A DNA stretch of 64,000 bases from Tsukamurella conjunctivitidis (lineage in GTDB: Bacteria; Actinomycetota; Actinomycetes; Mycobacteriales; Mycobacteriaceae): contig NZ_VIGX01000001.1 in assembly GCF_007858475.1 (NCBI RefSeq), positions 496,001 through 560,000 of the forward strand, in the 5' to 3' direction. The notes below the pieces were generated by a model. That model was not told the origin of the DNA. It ran no database searches and saw only the letters and a list, made by a program, of their open reading frames with translations. Within the stretch, counting starts at the first letter, position 1, and the number at the start of each line of letters is the position of its first letter. Both the position numbers and the translations under genes were made by a program. Below are positions 7,012-16,939 of this stretch, piece after piece.

Positions 7012-7839
7012 TCACGAGGCCGGTCGGGCGAGGGGCCGGTAGAAAGCGCCGGGGGTGACGGTCGCGCCGTCGGCCTCCCCGAGCAGTACGACGTCGGCGT
7101 TCTCCGCCCGCGCCCCGGTGGGGGCGATGCCGAAGGGCAGGGCCATCGCAGGCAGCACCCGCGTGAAGGCGGCCAGCACCGCCCGGTCCTCGCCCGGCTG
7201 CAGGTCGGCCTTCGCGTGGTCCTCGGGGCCGGAGTAGATGCCGGTGGCGCGAACGGAGATCGCGTCGCCCTCGGTGGCGAAGTCCGCCGCGACCGAGATC
7301 AGCACGGTGCGCTTCGGTTCCGCGGGGGTGGGCAGGGGGACGGTGCCCGTGAGCACGATGCCCTTCGACGCCTTCACGTAGCCATCGGCCGGGCTGCCCG
7401 CGCCGGGCCGCTTCGGGGCGGGCGTGTGCACCTGCAGGTCCACGATGTCCATGAACCGGCCCACGGCCTTCTGGTCGAGCCGCACCCGCGACTCCACGTG
7501 CCCCGCCGTGATCGGCGTGTCCGGTCCGAACGTGGGGACGAGGCCGCCCGGGATCCGGACGTCGGCCATCTCGGCCTCGAGGCGGGCGCTGCGCCCGTGC
7601 ACCGTCGCGGGCACGGCGATCGTCAGCTTCGAGTGCTGTCCGCCGGAGGTGAGATAGGGGAAGCCGCCGATCGTCACCTCGGGGTCGTCGGACAGCCCGG
7701 CCCCGGCCCGCAGCTCGCGCGACAGGCGGTACTCGGCCGTTGCGGCGGAGCCGAGTTCGGCGACGAGCGCGACCGCGAGGAGCGCCGCCAGGGCGATCAG
7801 AACCCGCCTGATCCACGCCCGTCCCTGCCCCTGCGTCAC
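7012..7839 (-). CDS. lmeA: LmeA-like DUF2993 exported lipid-binding protein
   Basis: Exported protein of 275 residues. An N-terminal [19 protein letters not shown] signal/anchor is followed by the DUF2993 domain ([24 protein letters not shown] near residue 55). The family member in Mycobacterium, LmeA (Rv0817c), binds phospholipid and is needed for lipomannan maturation in the cell envelope. Position between cysA and a divergent glnR-mshD pair is the same as in M. tuberculosis, supporting orthology. No lipobox Cys is seen after the hydrophobic stretch, so it is likely a secreted or anchored protein rather than a lipoprotein. Confidence 0.82.
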   Translation of the reverse strand: MTQGQGRAWIRRVLIALAALLAVALVAELGSAATAEYRLSRELRAGAGLSDDPEVTIGGFPYLTSGGQHSKLTIAVPATVHGRSARLEAEMADVRIPGGLVPTFGPDTPITAGHVESRVRLDQKAVGRFMDIVDLQVHTPAPKRPGAGSPADGYVKASKGIVLTGTVPLPTPAEPKRTVLISVAADFATEGDAISVRATGIYSGPEDHAKADLQPGEDRAVLAAFTRVLPAMALPFGIAPTGARAENADVVLLGEADGATVTPGAFYRPLARPAS

Positions 7840-7948
7840 GCTCGCACCCTCTCGTTCACTCCTACGCCGTCACGCGCGGCGTTCTGACCACCGCTATTCT
7901 GACATTCGACGTTTTCACCGAGACCGCCGCGCACTGTGGGGAGGGCAT

Positions 7949-8683
7949 GTGGATCTGATCCTGCTCACATCCGACCGGGAGCCGGACACCGTGCTGCCGT
8001 CGCTGTCGCTGCTGCCGCACACGGTGCGGACGCTGCCCGCCGACGTCTCCTCCCTGTTGGACGTCGGTCCGGCCGAGGTCGCCCTCGTGGATGCGCGCAC
8101 CGACATGGTGACCGCGCGCGGACTGTGCCGGCTGCTCGGCAGCACGGGCGGGGGACGGATGGCCGTGGTCGCGGTGCTCACCGAGGGCGGGCTCGTCGCG
8201 GCCAACGCCGACTGGGGGCTCGACGACTTCCTCCTGCCCACGATCGGACCCGCCGAGATCGACGCCCGGCTGCGCCTGGTCGTCGCGCGCCGCGACGCCG
8301 GCGGCGAGGACGAAGTGGCCGACAAGATCACGCTCGGCGAGCTCGTCATCGACGAGGGCACCTACACCGCCCGCCTGCGCGGCAAGCCGCTCGATCTCAC
8401 GTACAAGGAGTTCGAGCTGCTGAAGTTCCTCGCGCAGAACGTGGGCCGCGTCTTCACCCGCGCCCAGCTGCTGCAGGAGGTGTGGGGCTACGACTTCTTC
8501 GGCGGCACCCGGACCGTCGACGTGCACGTGCGGCGCCTGCGCGCCAAGCTCGGCGCCGAGCACGAGGGCATGATCGGCACGGTCCGTAACGTGGGCTACA
8601 AGGCGGTGCGGCCCGTGCGCGGCAAGGGCGAGCGGCCCGTCGAGGACATGGAACCGACGGACGAGGATCTCGAGGAGGCCTGA
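7949..8683 (+). CDS. glnR: GlnR-like OmpR-family transcriptional regulator
   Basis: Nitrogen-metabolism regulator of the OmpR/PhoB response-regulator family, 244 residues. The receiver-like domain (residues 1-115) contains the Asp of VALVDARTD, but GlnR proteins are atypical and usually act without a kinase. The C-terminal winged helix is complete ([34 protein letters not shown]). The GTG at 7949 is preceded by GGGAGG; an ATG two bases earlier is out of frame and hits a stop at once. No histidine kinase is adjacent. It is translationally coupled to mshD (TGATG). Confidence 0.88.
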   Translation: MDLILLTSDREPDTVLPSLSLLPHTVRTLPADVSSLLDVGPAEVALVDARTDMVTARGLCRLLGSTGGGRMAVVAVLTEGGLVAANADWGLDDFLLPTIGPAEIDARLRLVVARRDAGGEDEVADKITLGELVIDEGTYTARLRGKPLDLTYKEFELLKFLAQNVGRVFTRAQLLQEVWGYDFFGGTRTVDVHVRRLRAKLGAEHEGMIGTVRNVGYKAVRPVRGKGERPVEDMEPTDEDLEEA

Positions 8684-9558
8684 TGGTCGACGTGGTGCGG
8701 GGGCCGGTGGCCGATCCGGAGGCCGTGCTGGCCATCGCCGCCGCCGCCGAGGCCGCCGACGGCGTCGGCGCGCTCTCCGAGCAGTTCCGCCTCGGTGTCT
8801 CGGGCGACGGTCCGCACCTCCTCGCGCGGGACGCGGACGGCGCGCCGTCGGGGTACGCCGGGATCGTCGTGCCGCCCGCCGGCGGGCCCGGCGCGGCGGA
8901 GGTGGTCGTGGCGCCGTCCCGGCGCCGCCAGGGCCTGGGCCGCGCCCTGGTGACCGGGGCGCTCGACCTGGCGGGCGACGGAGGCAGCGTCTGGGCCCAC
9001 GGCGACCTGCCGGGAGCGCGCGCGCTGGCCGCCGATCTCGGCCTGACCGCCGTGCGCACCCTGCTCAACCTGCGGCGGCCGCTGGCCGGCCTGGACCCCG
9101 CACCGTCGCCCCCGGCAGGCGTGCGCGTGCGGACCTATGCGGGCCCGGCGGACGACGCCGCGATCCTCTCCGTGAACAACGCCGCCTTCGCCTGGCATCC
9201 GGAGCAGGGCGGCTGGACCGGTGCGCAGATCGACGAGCGGACCGGCGCCGACTGGTTCGACCCGGCCGGGCTCTTCCTCGCCGTCGACGAGGCCGGCGAA
9301 CTCCTCGGCTTCCACTGGACCAAGGTGGCGGACCCGGCCGCCGGGCTCGGCGAGGTGTACGTCGTCGCGGTCGCCCCCGCAGGTCAGGGGCGCGGGCTGG
9401 GGCGCCTGCTCACCGCCGTCGGGCTGGAGCACCTCGCCCGACGGGGCCTCGCGGAGGTGGAGCTGTACGTGGAGGGCGACAACACCGCGGCCCTGCGCAC
9501 CTATACCGGCCTGGGTTTTGAGGAAAGCGAAAGACACGTCGCGTACGCGCTACGGTAA
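8683..9558 (+). CDS. mshD: Mycothiol synthase (acetyl-CoA:Cys-GlcN-Ins acetyltransferase)
   Basis: Last enzyme of mycothiol synthesis: acetylates the cysteinyl amine of Cys-GlcN-Ins. 291 residues with two GNAT domains. The first carries VVVAPSRRRQGLGRALV near residue 70; the second has VAVAPAGQGRGLGRLLTAVG near residue 230 and ends with the GNAT motif VEGDNTAALRTYTGLGF. ATG at 8683 overlaps the glnR stop. The glnR-mshD order is conserved across mycobacteria. Its presence alone shows the organism uses mycothiol and so is an actinobacterium. Confidence 0.92.
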   Translation: MVDVVRGPVADPEAVLAIAAAAEAADGVGALSEQFRLGVSGDGPHLLARDADGAPSGYAGIVVPPAGGPGAAEVVVAPSRRRQGLGRALVTGALDLAGDGGSVWAHGDLPGARALAADLGLTAVRTLLNLRRPLAGLDPAPSPPAGVRVRTYAGPADDAAILSVNNAAFAWHPEQGGWTGAQIDERTGADWFDPAGLFLAVDEAGELLGFHWTKVADPAAGLGEVYVVAVAPAGQGRGLGRLLTAVGLEHLARRGLAEVELYVEGDNTAALRTYTGLGFEESERHVAYALR

Positions 9559-9586
9559 TCCACTCGACCGGGCGAGTTTCCCCTCC

Positions 9587-9630
9587 GTTCACCCGGGACA
9601 CCCGATTCGGACACCCGGCCTCCCTATGTT
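9587..9630 (+). promoter_or_regulatory. Candidate PHO-box region and -10 before pstS
   Basis: Three CACCC-cored repeats (GTTCACCCGGG at 9587, ACACCCG at 9598, GGACACCCGGC at 9609) resemble the GTTCACC-type direct repeats bound by PhoP/RegX3 regulators, although spacing is irregular (9 and 13 bp). TATGTT at 9625-9630 could be the -10. Confidence 0.35.
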
Positions 9631-9689
9631 GCTGGATGACACCCGCAGTGCCGGGGTGATCAGTCCTGACTCGACCCGGAGGAATCTCG

Positions 9690-10811
9690 GTGAACTTCAA
9701 GCGTGGATCCGTATCGGCCCTGGCCCTGGCGGCCGCACTGTCCCTGACCCTGACCGCGTGTGGCGGCGAGGAGTCGAGCGAGGCCGCGGGTAGCTCCGCC
9801 GGCGGCGGCTCGGGAGTGCAGTGCGACGGCAAGCTGCAGCTCAAGGGCAGCGGCTCGACGGCGCAGGCGAACGCCATGACCGTCTTCAAGAACACCTTCG
9901 CCCAGGACTGCTCCGGCGCGAACGTCGATTACAGCGGCAACGGCTCGGGCCAGGGCATCACCGAGTTCACCTCGGGTCTGACCAACTTCGGCGGCTCGGA
10001 CTCGCCGCTCAACGCCGATCAGGCCAAGAAGGCCGAGGAGAAGTGCGGCGCCCCCGCGCTGAACCTGCCGCTCGTCTTCGGCCCGATCGCGGTCGCCTAC
10101 AAGCTGCCGGGCGACGTCTCCGTCAACCTCTCGGCCCCGACGCTGGCGAAGATCTTCAGCGGCGTCATCACCAAGTGGAACGCCCCCGAGATCGCCGCCG
10201 AGAACAAGGGCGCGACGCTGCCGGACCTGCCGATCACCGTCGTCTTCCGCTCCGACGAGTCGGGCACGACCGAGAACTTCCAGAAGTACCTCGGCTCGGC
10301 CGCGCCGGCCGAGTGGTCGGCCGATAAGAAGGGCAAGGCCTTCAAGGGCGGCACGGGCCAGGGCGCGAGCGGCAACGCCGCCGTCGCCGCGACCGTGAAC
10401 AAGGCCGAGGGCACCATCACCTACGCCGAGTGGAGCTTCGCCAAGGCGCAGAAGCTGCAGGTCGCGAACATCATCACCTCGGCCGGCCCCGACGCCGTCA
10501 AGCTGTCGAACGAGTCGGTGGGCAAGACCATCGAGTCGGCGAAGTTCAAGACCCCGGGCAGCAAGGACCTCGTCATCGACACCGAGGGCTTCTACAAGCC
10601 GTCGGCCGCGGGCGCCTACCCGATCGTGCTCGCGACCTACGAGATCGTGTGCTCGAAGTACGCGGACGCCGAGGTCGGCAAGGGCCTGAAGACCTTCCTC
10701 AAGGTCGCGGCGAGCAAGCAGGCGCAGGACCAGCTCGAGGGCCAGGGCTACGCCCCGATCCCCGAGTCCTTCCGCACCACGCTCACCGAGTCGATCGACT
10801 CCATCCAGTAG
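9690..10811 (+). CDS. pstS: Phosphate ABC transporter substrate-binding lipoprotein
   Basis: Periplasm-side phosphate-binding protein of the high-affinity Pst system, 373 residues. A signal peptide ends in the lipobox LTACGG, so Cys becomes lipidated. Phosphate-binding segments include LKGSGSTAQANAM, DYSGNGSGQG, NFGGSDSPL and FRSDESGTTENFQKYL. GTG at 9690 has GGAGGA eight bases upstream. First gene of pstSCAB; two hairpins separate it from pstC and probably let pstS be made in excess. Induction by phosphate starvation is expected but only weak PHO-box-like repeats are seen. Confidence 0.94.
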   Translation: MNFKRGSVSALALAAALSLTLTACGGEESSEAAGSSAGGGSGVQCDGKLQLKGSGSTAQANAMTVFKNTFAQDCSGANVDYSGNGSGQGITEFTSGLTNFGGSDSPLNADQAKKAEEKCGAPALNLPLVFGPIAVAYKLPGDVSVNLSAPTLAKIFSGVITKWNAPEIAAENKGATLPDLPITVVFRSDESGTTENFQKYLGSAAPAEWSADKKGKAFKGGTGQGASGNAAVAATVNKAEGTITYAEWSFAKAQKLQVANIITSAGPDAVKLSNESVGKTIESAKFKTPGSKDLVIDTEGFYKPSAAGAYPIVLATYEIVCSKYADAEVGKGLKTFLKVAASKQAQDQLEGQGYAPIPESFRTTLTESIDSIQ

Positions 10812-10833
10812 AAGAGACTGCTGAAGCACCGGG

Positions 10834-10893
10834 CGTCGTGCGGGCGGCCAGGCACAATGGCACTCGCACGACGTCCGGCTCACGCTCAGCCGG
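10834..10893 (+). promoter_or_regulatory. Two hairpins between pstS and pstC
   Basis: A perfect 9-bp repeat CGTCGTGCG (10834-10842) with CGCACGACG (10865-10873) is followed by CCGGCT (10875) with AGCCGG (10888). No T-run follows, so these are more likely a partial attenuator or 3'-end stabiliser of pstS mRNA than a full terminator. AAGGA of the pstC ribosome binding site follows directly. Confidence 0.5.
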
Positions 10894-10908
10894 AAGGACG
10901 ACTCATCC

Positions 10909-11946
10909 GTGGCCGAACAACGGGGAAACATGGCGACTGAGGATTCGACGGACCGCGACGCCGACGGCGCGGTGAACGCCTCCGCGGCCACCGACGCGGG
11001 GAGCACCCGCACGACCTTCGCCGGCGGTCACGACCGCATGGAGAAGATCTTCAAGTGGGCGGCGTACGCCTCGGGCGTCCTGCTCGTGGTCGTGATCGCG
11101 CTGATCTTCCTGCAGCTCGTGATCCAGGCGATCCCGGCGCTCACCAAGAACAACGCCAACTTCCTCACCAGCTCCGAGTGGCAGACGAACCCGTCCGACA
11201 TGCGGTTCGGCATCCTCGAGCTGCTCAAGATCACGGTGCTCTCCTCGGTGATGGCGCTGATCCTCGCCGTGCCGGTGGCCGTCGGCATCGCGACCTTCCT
11301 CGTCCAGTACGTGCCGCAGCGGCTCTCGCGGCCGCTCAGCGCGGTGATCGATCTGCTGGCCGCGGTCCCGTCGATCATCTACGGCCTGTGGGGCATCTTC
11401 GTGCTCGCGCCCTTCCTGGTGCCGCTGCAGAAGTGGCTCAACGAGAACCTCGGCTGGTTCTTCCTGTTCAAGACGGGCAACGTGGAGCTCTCCCTCGGCT
11501 CGACGGTCTTCACCGCCGGCATCGTCCTGGCGATCATGATCCTGCCGATCATCACGTCGATCACGCGCGAGGCCCTGCGGCAGACCCCCGTCGCGCACCA
11601 GGAGGCGGCGCTGGCCCTGGGTGCCACCAAGTGGGAGGTCATCCGCCTCACGGTGTTCCCCTACGGCCGCTCCGGCATCGTCGCCGGCTCCATGCTGGCC
11701 CTCGGGCGCGCGCTGGGCGAGACCATCGCGGTGCTCATCATCCTGTTCGCCGCCACCAAGACCTCCATCTGGTCGCTGTTCGACAGCGGCTACACCTTCG
11801 CTTCGAAGATCGCCTCCGCCGCCGCTGAGTTCGACAACGTCGACCAGCGCGGCGCCTACATCGCCGCCGGCCTCGTGCTGTTCGTGCTCACCTTCGTGGT
11901 GAACGCGATCGCCCGCTGGATCGGCGGGGGACGGGTGAACGGATGA
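10909..11946 (+). CDS. pstC: Phosphate ABC transporter permease PstC
   Basis: Inner-membrane permease of the phosphate importer, 345 residues with about six membrane helices after a polar N-terminal tail of some 45 residues. The cytoplasmic coupling loop is [26 protein letters not shown], the EAA motif that contacts PstB. GTG at 10909 has AAGGA upstream; an alternative ATG lies eight codons in. Stop overlaps pstA (ATGA). Confidence 0.93.
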   Translation: MAEQRGNMATEDSTDRDADGAVNASAATDAGSTRTTFAGGHDRMEKIFKWAAYASGVLLVVVIALIFLQLVIQAIPALTKNNANFLTSSEWQTNPSDMRFGILELLKITVLSSVMALILAVPVAVGIATFLVQYVPQRLSRPLSAVIDLLAAVPSIIYGLWGIFVLAPFLVPLQKWLNENLGWFFLFKTGNVELSLGSTVFTAGIVLAIMILPIITSITREALRQTPVAHQEAALALGATKWEVIRLTVFPYGRSGIVAGSMLALGRALGETIAVLIILFAATKTSIWSLFDSGYTFASKIASAAAEFDNVDQRGAYIAAGLVLFVLTFVVNAIARWIGGGRVNG

Positions 11947-12857
11947 CCGCCACCGAGCTCGACGACGTCGCCAAGAGCGGCACCGTCTTCCACCGCACGT
12001 CGACCTCGCGGCGGATCAAGAACAACGCCGCCGCGATCCTCTTCGGCGCCTGCTTCCTGTTGGCCCTGGCGCCGCTGGTCTCGCTGCTGTACATGGTGAT
12101 CGCCAACGGCCTCCCGGCGATCCTCGAACCCGAGTGGTGGACCAAGTCGATGGTCCGCGTGGCCCCCGACTCGTACGCCGGCGGTATCCGCCACGCCCTC
12201 TACGGAACCCTCGTGCAGGCCGGCATCGCCACCCTGTTCTCCGTGCCGATCGGCGTGATGGTCGGCATCTACCTCGTCGAGTACGCCGAGGGCACCCGCC
12301 TGGGCCGGATCACCACCTTCATGGTCGACGTGCTCGCCGGCATCCCGTCGATCGTCGCCACGCTGTTCATCTTCGGCATCTGGATCACCACCTTCGGCAT
12401 GCCCCAGTCCGCCTTCGCAGTGAGCCTCGCCCTGATCCTGCTCATGGTGCCCGTGGTGGTGCGCTCCACCGAGGAGATGCTCAAACTCGTGCCCAACGAG
12501 CTGCGCGAGGCCTCCTACGCGCTCGGCGTTCCGAAGTGGAAGACCATCGTGCGGATCGTGCTGCCCACCGCCGCGTCCGGCATGGTCTCCGGCGTCTTCC
12601 TCGCCATCGCCCGCGTGGTCGGCGAGACCGCGCCGGTGCTGCTCCTCGTGGGCATCAGCGACCGGATGAACTACGACCTCTTCAACGGCAACATGTCGTC
12701 GCTGCCGCTGTTCATCTACGACCAGTACCGCAACAACCCCGGCGCCGTCGGCGAGTACCGGGCGTGGGGCGCCGCCCTCACCCTGGTGATCCTCGTGGGC
12801 ATCGCGAGCGGCCTCGCCGCCCTCATGTCCCGGCTGCTCGCCCCCAAGACGAAGTAA
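11943..12857 (+). CDS. pstA: Phosphate ABC transporter permease PstA
   Basis: Second permease of the Pst system, 304 residues, about six membrane helices. The EAA coupling loop is [29 protein letters not shown] at 11943 overlaps the pstC stop. It is followed 17 bp later by pstB. Partner of PstC in the transmembrane channel for phosphate. Confidence 0.94.
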   Translation: MTATELDDVAKSGTVFHRTSTSRRIKNNAAAILFGACFLLALAPLVSLLYMVIANGLPAILEPEWWTKSMVRVAPDSYAGGIRHALYGTLVQAGIATLFSVPIGVMVGIYLVEYAEGTRLGRITTFMVDVLAGIPSIVATLFIFGIWITTFGMPQSAFAVSLALILLMVPVVVRSTEEMLKLVPNELREASYALGVPKWKTIVRIVLPTAASGMVSGVFLAIARVVGETAPVLLLVGISDRMNYDLFNGNMSSLPLFIYDQYRNNPGAVGEYRAWGAALTLVILVGIASGLAALMSRLLAPKTK

Positions 12858-12874
12858 GTAAGAGGAGATCTGCC

Positions 12875-13651
12875 ATGGCGAAGCGCCTGGACATCAAGGA
12901 CCTGAACATCTACTACGGCGCCTTCCACGCGGTGCAGGACGTCTCGCTGACGGTGCCGCCGAACTCCGTCACGGCGTTCATCGGGCCGTCCGGCTGCGGC
13001 AAGTCGACGGTGCTCCGGTCGATCAACCGCATGCACGAGGTGACCCCCGGCGCCCGCGTCGACGGGCACATCACCCTCGACGGTGCCGACATCTACGGCG
13101 CCGGCGTCGACCCGGTGGGCGTGCGCAAGACCATCGGCATGGTCTTCCAGCGGCCCAACCCGTTCCCGACCATGTCGATCCGCGACAACGTCGTGGCCGG
13201 GCTCAAGCTGCAGGGCATCCGCAGCAAGGCCAAGCTCGACGAGGTGGCGGAGCAGTCGCTGCGCGGGGCGAACCTCTGGGGCGAGGTCAAGGACCGGCTC
13301 AACAAGCCCGGCGGCGGTCTCTCCGGCGGCCAGCAGCAGCGCCTGTGCATCGCCCGCGCCATCGCCGTCAGCCCCGACGTGCTGCTCATGGACGAGCCCT
13401 GCTCGGCGCTCGACCCGATCTCGACCCTCGCCATCGAGGACCTGATCGGCGAGCTCAAGCAGAAGTACACGATCGTCATCGTCACCCACAACATGCAGCA
13501 GGCGGCGCGCGTCTCCGACCAGACCGCCTTCTTCAACCTCGAGGCGACCGGCAAGCCGGGCAAGCTCATCGAGATCAACCCGACCGAGAAGATGTTCTCC
13601 AACCCGGAGGAGCAGGCCACCGAGGACTACATCTCCGGCCGCTTCGGCTGA
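12875..13651 (+). CDS. pstB: Phosphate ABC transporter ATPase PstB
   Basis: ATPase that powers the phosphate importer, 258 residues. Walker [10 protein letters not shown] near residue 35, Q-loop [15 protein letters not shown] signature [16 protein letters not shown], Walker [14 protein letters not shown], and switch His in [10 protein letters not shown] at 12875 has an AGGAGA site. The orthologue in this syntenic position of M. tuberculosis is the isolated phoT; here it closes a complete pstSCAB operon. Confidence 0.95.
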   Translation: MAKRLDIKDLNIYYGAFHAVQDVSLTVPPNSVTAFIGPSGCGKSTVLRSINRMHEVTPGARVDGHITLDGADIYGAGVDPVGVRKTIGMVFQRPNPFPTMSIRDNVVAGLKLQGIRSKAKLDEVAEQSLRGANLWGEVKDRLNKPGGGLSGGQQQRLCIARAIAVSPDVLLMDEPCSALDPISTLAIEDLIGELKQKYTIVIVTHNMQQAARVSDQTAFFNLEATGKPGKLIEINPTEKMFSNPEEQATEDYISGRFG

Positions 13652-13686
13652 CGTCACACCGTCTCGGGGTTGTCGGATATCAGCCG

Positions 13687-13692
13687 TATCCT
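13687..13692 (+). promoter_or_regulatory. -10 TATCCT for the FHA gene
   Basis: TATCCT (TANNNT) sits six bases before ATG 13699, the geometry of a leaderless transcript, and favours 13699 over the ATG at 13693, which abuts the -10. Confidence 0.5.
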
Positions 13693-13698
13693 ATGGGG

Positions 13699-14838
13699 AT
13701 GACATCGCAGACCCCGAGCGGAGACCGGTACAGCACCGTGCTGCCCGGCGACCGCGTGGTCGCGCGGGTGCGCGGGGCGATCCTGTTCGTGGACGCGCCG
13801 GCCGTCGGCGGGCCCGCCGACGTCGCCGAGCTGCGCGCCGCCCTCGACGTCGACGGGGACCCGGCCCCGGCCCTCCGCGGCCGCACCGGGACGGCCTTCG
13901 CCGTGATCGAGCTCCGGGACGGCACGGCGCGGGCCCTGCTCCGGGGCGTCGCGGCCGCCGACGAGGAACGGTCCATCACCGTCGCGATCTTCCCGTCGGC
14001 CACGGCCGCCGCCCCCGACCACGTGCTCCACGCCGGCCCCGACTTCGCGGAGCGCGTCGCGCCCGTGGCGCCGGGCTCGGTGGTCACGGTCACCGTCGGG
14101 CCCCCGCCGCCGCCGGCGCCCGCGTGCGGCCCCGCTGCGCTGCGTCTCGAGAGCGGCGCCGTGCCCGGCGCGGGCGTCGTGCTCTGGTCCGACGCCTCGC
14201 TGGCTCCCGCCGGTGAGGGTGAGATCGCGACGGACGTCTTCCCCGCCGACGCGCCCACCAACGAGGAGCCGACCGGCGTGAGCCCCCTGTTCGCCGCCAC
14301 CGAGTACGACGTGGAGGTCGGCGATGTGAACGCGGCCGTGGTCGCGGGGCCGATGGTCGAGGGCCGGCGCTGCGCCTTCGGGCACCTCAACGCGCCCGTC
14401 GCCGCCTACTGCACGCGCTGCGGTGCCCTGGTCGACCGGCGACTGCCGCTGGAGAGCGGACCGCGGCCCCCGCTGGGGCTGCTGGTGGCCGACGACGGCA
14501 CCGCCTTCGTCGTGGAGAACGACATGGTGATCGGCCGCGATCCGGCCGCCTTCGTCGCGCAGCGCGCGGGCCGTGCGCAGAGCGGGGCCGGGCGGCTCGT
14601 TCCCATCGTCCTGCCGGACCGCACGGGCGCCCTGTCGCGCGCCCACCTGGAGATCCGGATCGACGGCTGGCAGGTGCTCGCCGTCGACGTGGGCTCGGCC
14701 AACGGCACGTGGGTGCGTCCGCCGGGCGCGGCGCAGCCGCTGCGTCTTCCGCCGGGACAGCCGGTGCCCCTCGGCGTGGGCTCGGACATCCACCTGGGCG
14801 GCCGGATCCTGCAGTTGCAGGACGGCGTCGGGGCCTGA
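13699..14838 (+). CDS. FHA-domain protein with zinc-ribbon motif
   Basis: Protein of 379 residues with three parts: an N-terminal beta-rich region (residues 1-200) of no recognised family; a zinc-ribbon motif CAFGHLNAPVAAYCTRCG near residue 220; and a C-terminal forkhead-associated domain (IGRDP, SRAHLEIRIDGWQV, GSANGTWV) that should bind phosphothreonine. Such proteins in mycolic-acid bacteria are usually effectors of Ser/Thr kinases such as PknB or parts of type VII secretion operons, but no kinase or ESX gene lies here. Function unknown. It is convergent with phoU. Confidence 0.75.
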   Translation: MTSQTPSGDRYSTVLPGDRVVARVRGAILFVDAPAVGGPADVAELRAALDVDGDPAPALRGRTGTAFAVIELRDGTARALLRGVAAADEERSITVAIFPSATAAAPDHVLHAGPDFAERVAPVAPGSVVTVTVGPPPPPAPACGPAALRLESGAVPGAGVVLWSDASLAPAGEGEIATDVFPADAPTNEEPTGVSPLFAATEYDVEVGDVNAAVVAGPMVEGRRCAFGHLNAPVAAYCTRCGALVDRRLPLESGPRPPLGLLVADDGTAFVVENDMVIGRDPAAFVAQRAGRAQSGAGRLVPIVLPDRTGALSRAHLEIRIDGWQVLAVDVGSANGTWVRPPGAAQPLRLPPGQPVPLGVGSDIHLGGRILQLQDGVGA

Positions 14839-14853
14839 CCTCGGAGAGCACGA

Positions 14854-14877
14854 CGGCCGTCCCCGAGGGGACGGCCG
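14854..14877. terminator. Hairpin between convergent FHA gene and phoU
   Basis: Perfect 11-bp stem CGGCCGTCCCC (14854-14864), GA loop, GGGGACGGCCG (14867-14877) in the 54-bp gap between two convergent stops. There is no T-run on either side, so it may act as a weak bidirectional terminator or protect 3' ends. Confidence 0.55.
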
Positions 14878-14892
14878 GGCGGTGCGGCGGAC

Positions 14893-15555
14893 CTACTTGG
14901 AGATGTCCGCGGTGGGCTCGGGGCTGCCGGTGGCCTGGAAGATCACGCGGCGGCCGATCTCCACGGCGTGGTCGGCGAAGCGCTCGTAGTAGCGGCCCAG
15001 CAGGGTCACGTCGACGGCCGCGGCGACGCCGTGCTTCCACTCGCGGTCCATGAGCACGGTGAACAGGTGGCGGTGCAGGTCGTCCATCGCGTCGTCCTGC
15101 TCCTCGATCTCCGCGGCCTGCTTCGGGTCCTGCGTGAGCAGCACCTCGCGGGCGGAGTTCGCGAGCTCGACCGCGAGGCGGCCCATCTCGGCGAAGTAGC
15201 CGTTGACCTCCTCGGGGAGGGTCTTGTTCGGGAAGCGGCGGCGGGTGACCTTCGCGACGTGCAGGGCGAGGGCGCCCATCCGGTCGACGTCGGCGACGAT
15301 CTGGAAGCCGGAGACCACGACGCGCAGGTCGCTCGCGACGGGCGCCTGCAGCGCGAGGAGCGAGAAGGCCTCCTCCTCGGCGCGGCGGCTCAGCCGGACG
15401 ATCTCGTCGTGCTCGGTGATGACCTCTTCGGCGAGGGCGAGGTCGGCCTGGAGCAGCGAGTTGGTCGCCTTCTCCATGGCGATGCCCGACTTGTCGCAGA
15501 TGTCGCCGAGGATGTCGTTGAAAGCAGCCATCTGCTGGATGTACGCATTACGCAT
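14893..15555 (-). CDS. phoU: Phosphate signalling protein PhoU
   Basis: Negative regulator of the phosphate response that links the Pst transporter to the SenX3-RegX3-type two-component system. 220 residues with two three-helix PhoU repeats and metal-binding motifs around [14 protein letters not shown] and [18 protein letters not shown] at 15555 has TATACT six bases upstream, so the transcript is probably leaderless. It is read toward the pst operon from the opposite strand, the arrangement of phoY2 in M. tuberculosis, and is therefore not co-transcribed with pstSCAB. Confidence 0.92.
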   Translation of the reverse strand: MRNAYIQQMAAFNDILGDICDKSGIAMEKATNSLLQADLALAEEVITEHDEIVRLSRRAEEEAFSLLALQAPVASDLRVVVSGFQIVADVDRMGALALHVAKVTRRRFPNKTLPEEVNGYFAEMGRLAVELANSAREVLLTQDPKQAAEIEEQDDAMDDLHRHLFTVLMDREWKHGVAAAVDVTLLGRYYERFADHAVEIGRRVIFQATGSPEPTADISK

Positions 15556-15561
15556 GTGCGC

Positions 15562-15567
15562 AGTATA
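15562..15567 (-). promoter_or_regulatory. -10 TATACT of phoU (leaderless)
   Basis: Minus-strand TATACT is a near-perfect -10 placed six bases before the phoU ATG, with no ribosome binding site between them. Confidence 0.6.
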
Positions 15568-15620
15568 TCGGCCTTTTCATACGCGGCCGCAGCGTTGGAT
15601 GAACGCCGCGTGAACGACGG

Positions 15621-16823
15621 TTAACCGCCGCTCGTCTCCTCCTCGGCGCCCGGCATCGCGGCGGCGTCCGACTCCCACGGATCGTCGAGCCAGCCCTCGG
15701 GGAGGACCACCTTGCCGGGGGTGCCCTGGCGCCCGCGCGGGCCCTCGGCGTCCTTGGGGAAGGGCACGTCCCGCGGCAGCGTGTCGAGCAGTGCGCGCAG
15801 GTCGGCGAGGGTCTTCACGGTCGCGAGTCGCGTGCGCAGCTCGCCGCCGGCGGGGAACCCCCGCAGGTACCAGGCCACGTGCTTGCGGATCTCCCGCATG
15901 CCCTTGTCCTCGCCGTGGTGCGCCGCGAGCAGCTCGCCGTGCCGGTACATGATCTCGGTGACCTCGCCGAGGTGCGGCGGTGTCGGCATCGGGGTGCCGT
16001 TGATCGCGGCCGAGAGCTCGGAGAACAGCCACGGGCGGCCGAGGCAGCCGCGCCCGACGACGACGCCGTCGCAGCCGGTGCGCTCCATCATCGTCACCGC
16101 GTCCTCGGCGGCGAAGATGTCGCCATTGCCGAGCACGGGGATGGTATCGCCGAAGTGGTGGTGCACGTGGTCCTTGAGCCGCGTGATCTCGTCCCAGTCG
16201 GCCTGGCCCGAGTAGCGCTGCGCCGCGGTGCGGGCGTGCAGCGCGACGGCGACCGCGCCCTGCTCGGCGGCGATCCGGCCGGCATCGAGGTGGGTGTGGT
16301 GCTCGTCGTCGATGCCCACGCGGAACTTCACGGTCACGGGGATCTCGGGGGCACCGGCGGGGGAGCCGTCCGCGATCCCGCGGACGGCGGCGTCGACGAT
16401 GCTCGCGAACAGGTTCCGCTTGTAGGGCAGCGCCGAGCCGCCGCCGCGGCGGGTGACCTTGGGGACGGGGCAGCCGAAGTTCATGTCGAGGTGGTCGGCC
16501 AGGCCCTCCTCGGCGATCATCCGCGCGGCCTCGTAGGTCCACTTCGCGTCGACGGTGTAGAGCTGCAGACTCCGCGGGTCCTCGTCGGGTGCGAAGGTGG
16601 TCATGTGCATCGTGACCGGGTGCCGCTCGACGAGGGCGCGGGCGGTGACCATCTCGCACACGTACAGCCCGGCGACGGTGCCGGTGCGCGCGCGCTCCAG
16701 CTCGCGGCACAGGCTGCGGAAGGCCACGTTGGTGACACCGGCCATCGGCGCGAGCACGACGGGCGAGTCGAGCTCGAACCGCCCGATGCGCAGCTTGGGC
16801 TGCGTCGTGGTGGCTGTGGTCAT
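15621..16823 (-). CDS. dusB: tRNA-dihydrouridine synthase B
   Basis: FMN-dependent enzyme reducing uridines in the tRNA D-loop. 400 residues, TIM barrel with LAPMAGVTNVAFR at the N-terminus, the catalytic Cys in DMNFGCPVPKVTRRGGGSALPYK, and FMN/tRNA-binding motifs HARTAAQRYSGQADWD, VLGNGDIFAAEDA and GVVVGRGCLGRPWLF. The start at 16823 follows a GGGAGA site; an open extension upstream (to 16895) lacks family similarity. Same position as NifR3-like Rv0823c, just below desA1. Confidence 0.93.
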   Translation of the reverse strand: MTTATTTQPKLRIGRFELDSPVVLAPMAGVTNVAFRSLCRELERARTGTVAGLYVCEMVTARALVERHPVTMHMTTFAPDEDPRSLQLYTVDAKWTYEAARMIAEEGLADHLDMNFGCPVPKVTRRGGGSALPYKRNLFASIVDAAVRGIADGSPAGAPEIPVTVKFRVGIDDEHHTHLDAGRIAAEQGAVAVALHARTAAQRYSGQADWDEITRLKDHVHHHFGDTIPVLGNGDIFAAEDAVTMMERTGCDGVVVGRGCLGRPWLFSELSAAINGTPMPTPPHLGEVTEIMYRHGELLAAHHGEDKGMREIRKHVAWYLRGFPAGGELRTRLATVKTLADLRALLDTLPRDVPFPKDAEGPRGRQGTPGKVVLPEGWLDDPWESDAAAMPGAEEETSGG

Positions 16824-16939
16824 CAGAGATCTCCCGTGGTCGTGCGGCGGTCGCTCGCCGCCCTCCATGATCGCCGCCCCGTCGTGCGGTGGCAAACCGC
16901 GCGGCGGATCCGCGCGCGTGCGCGTGAACGAACGAGAAG

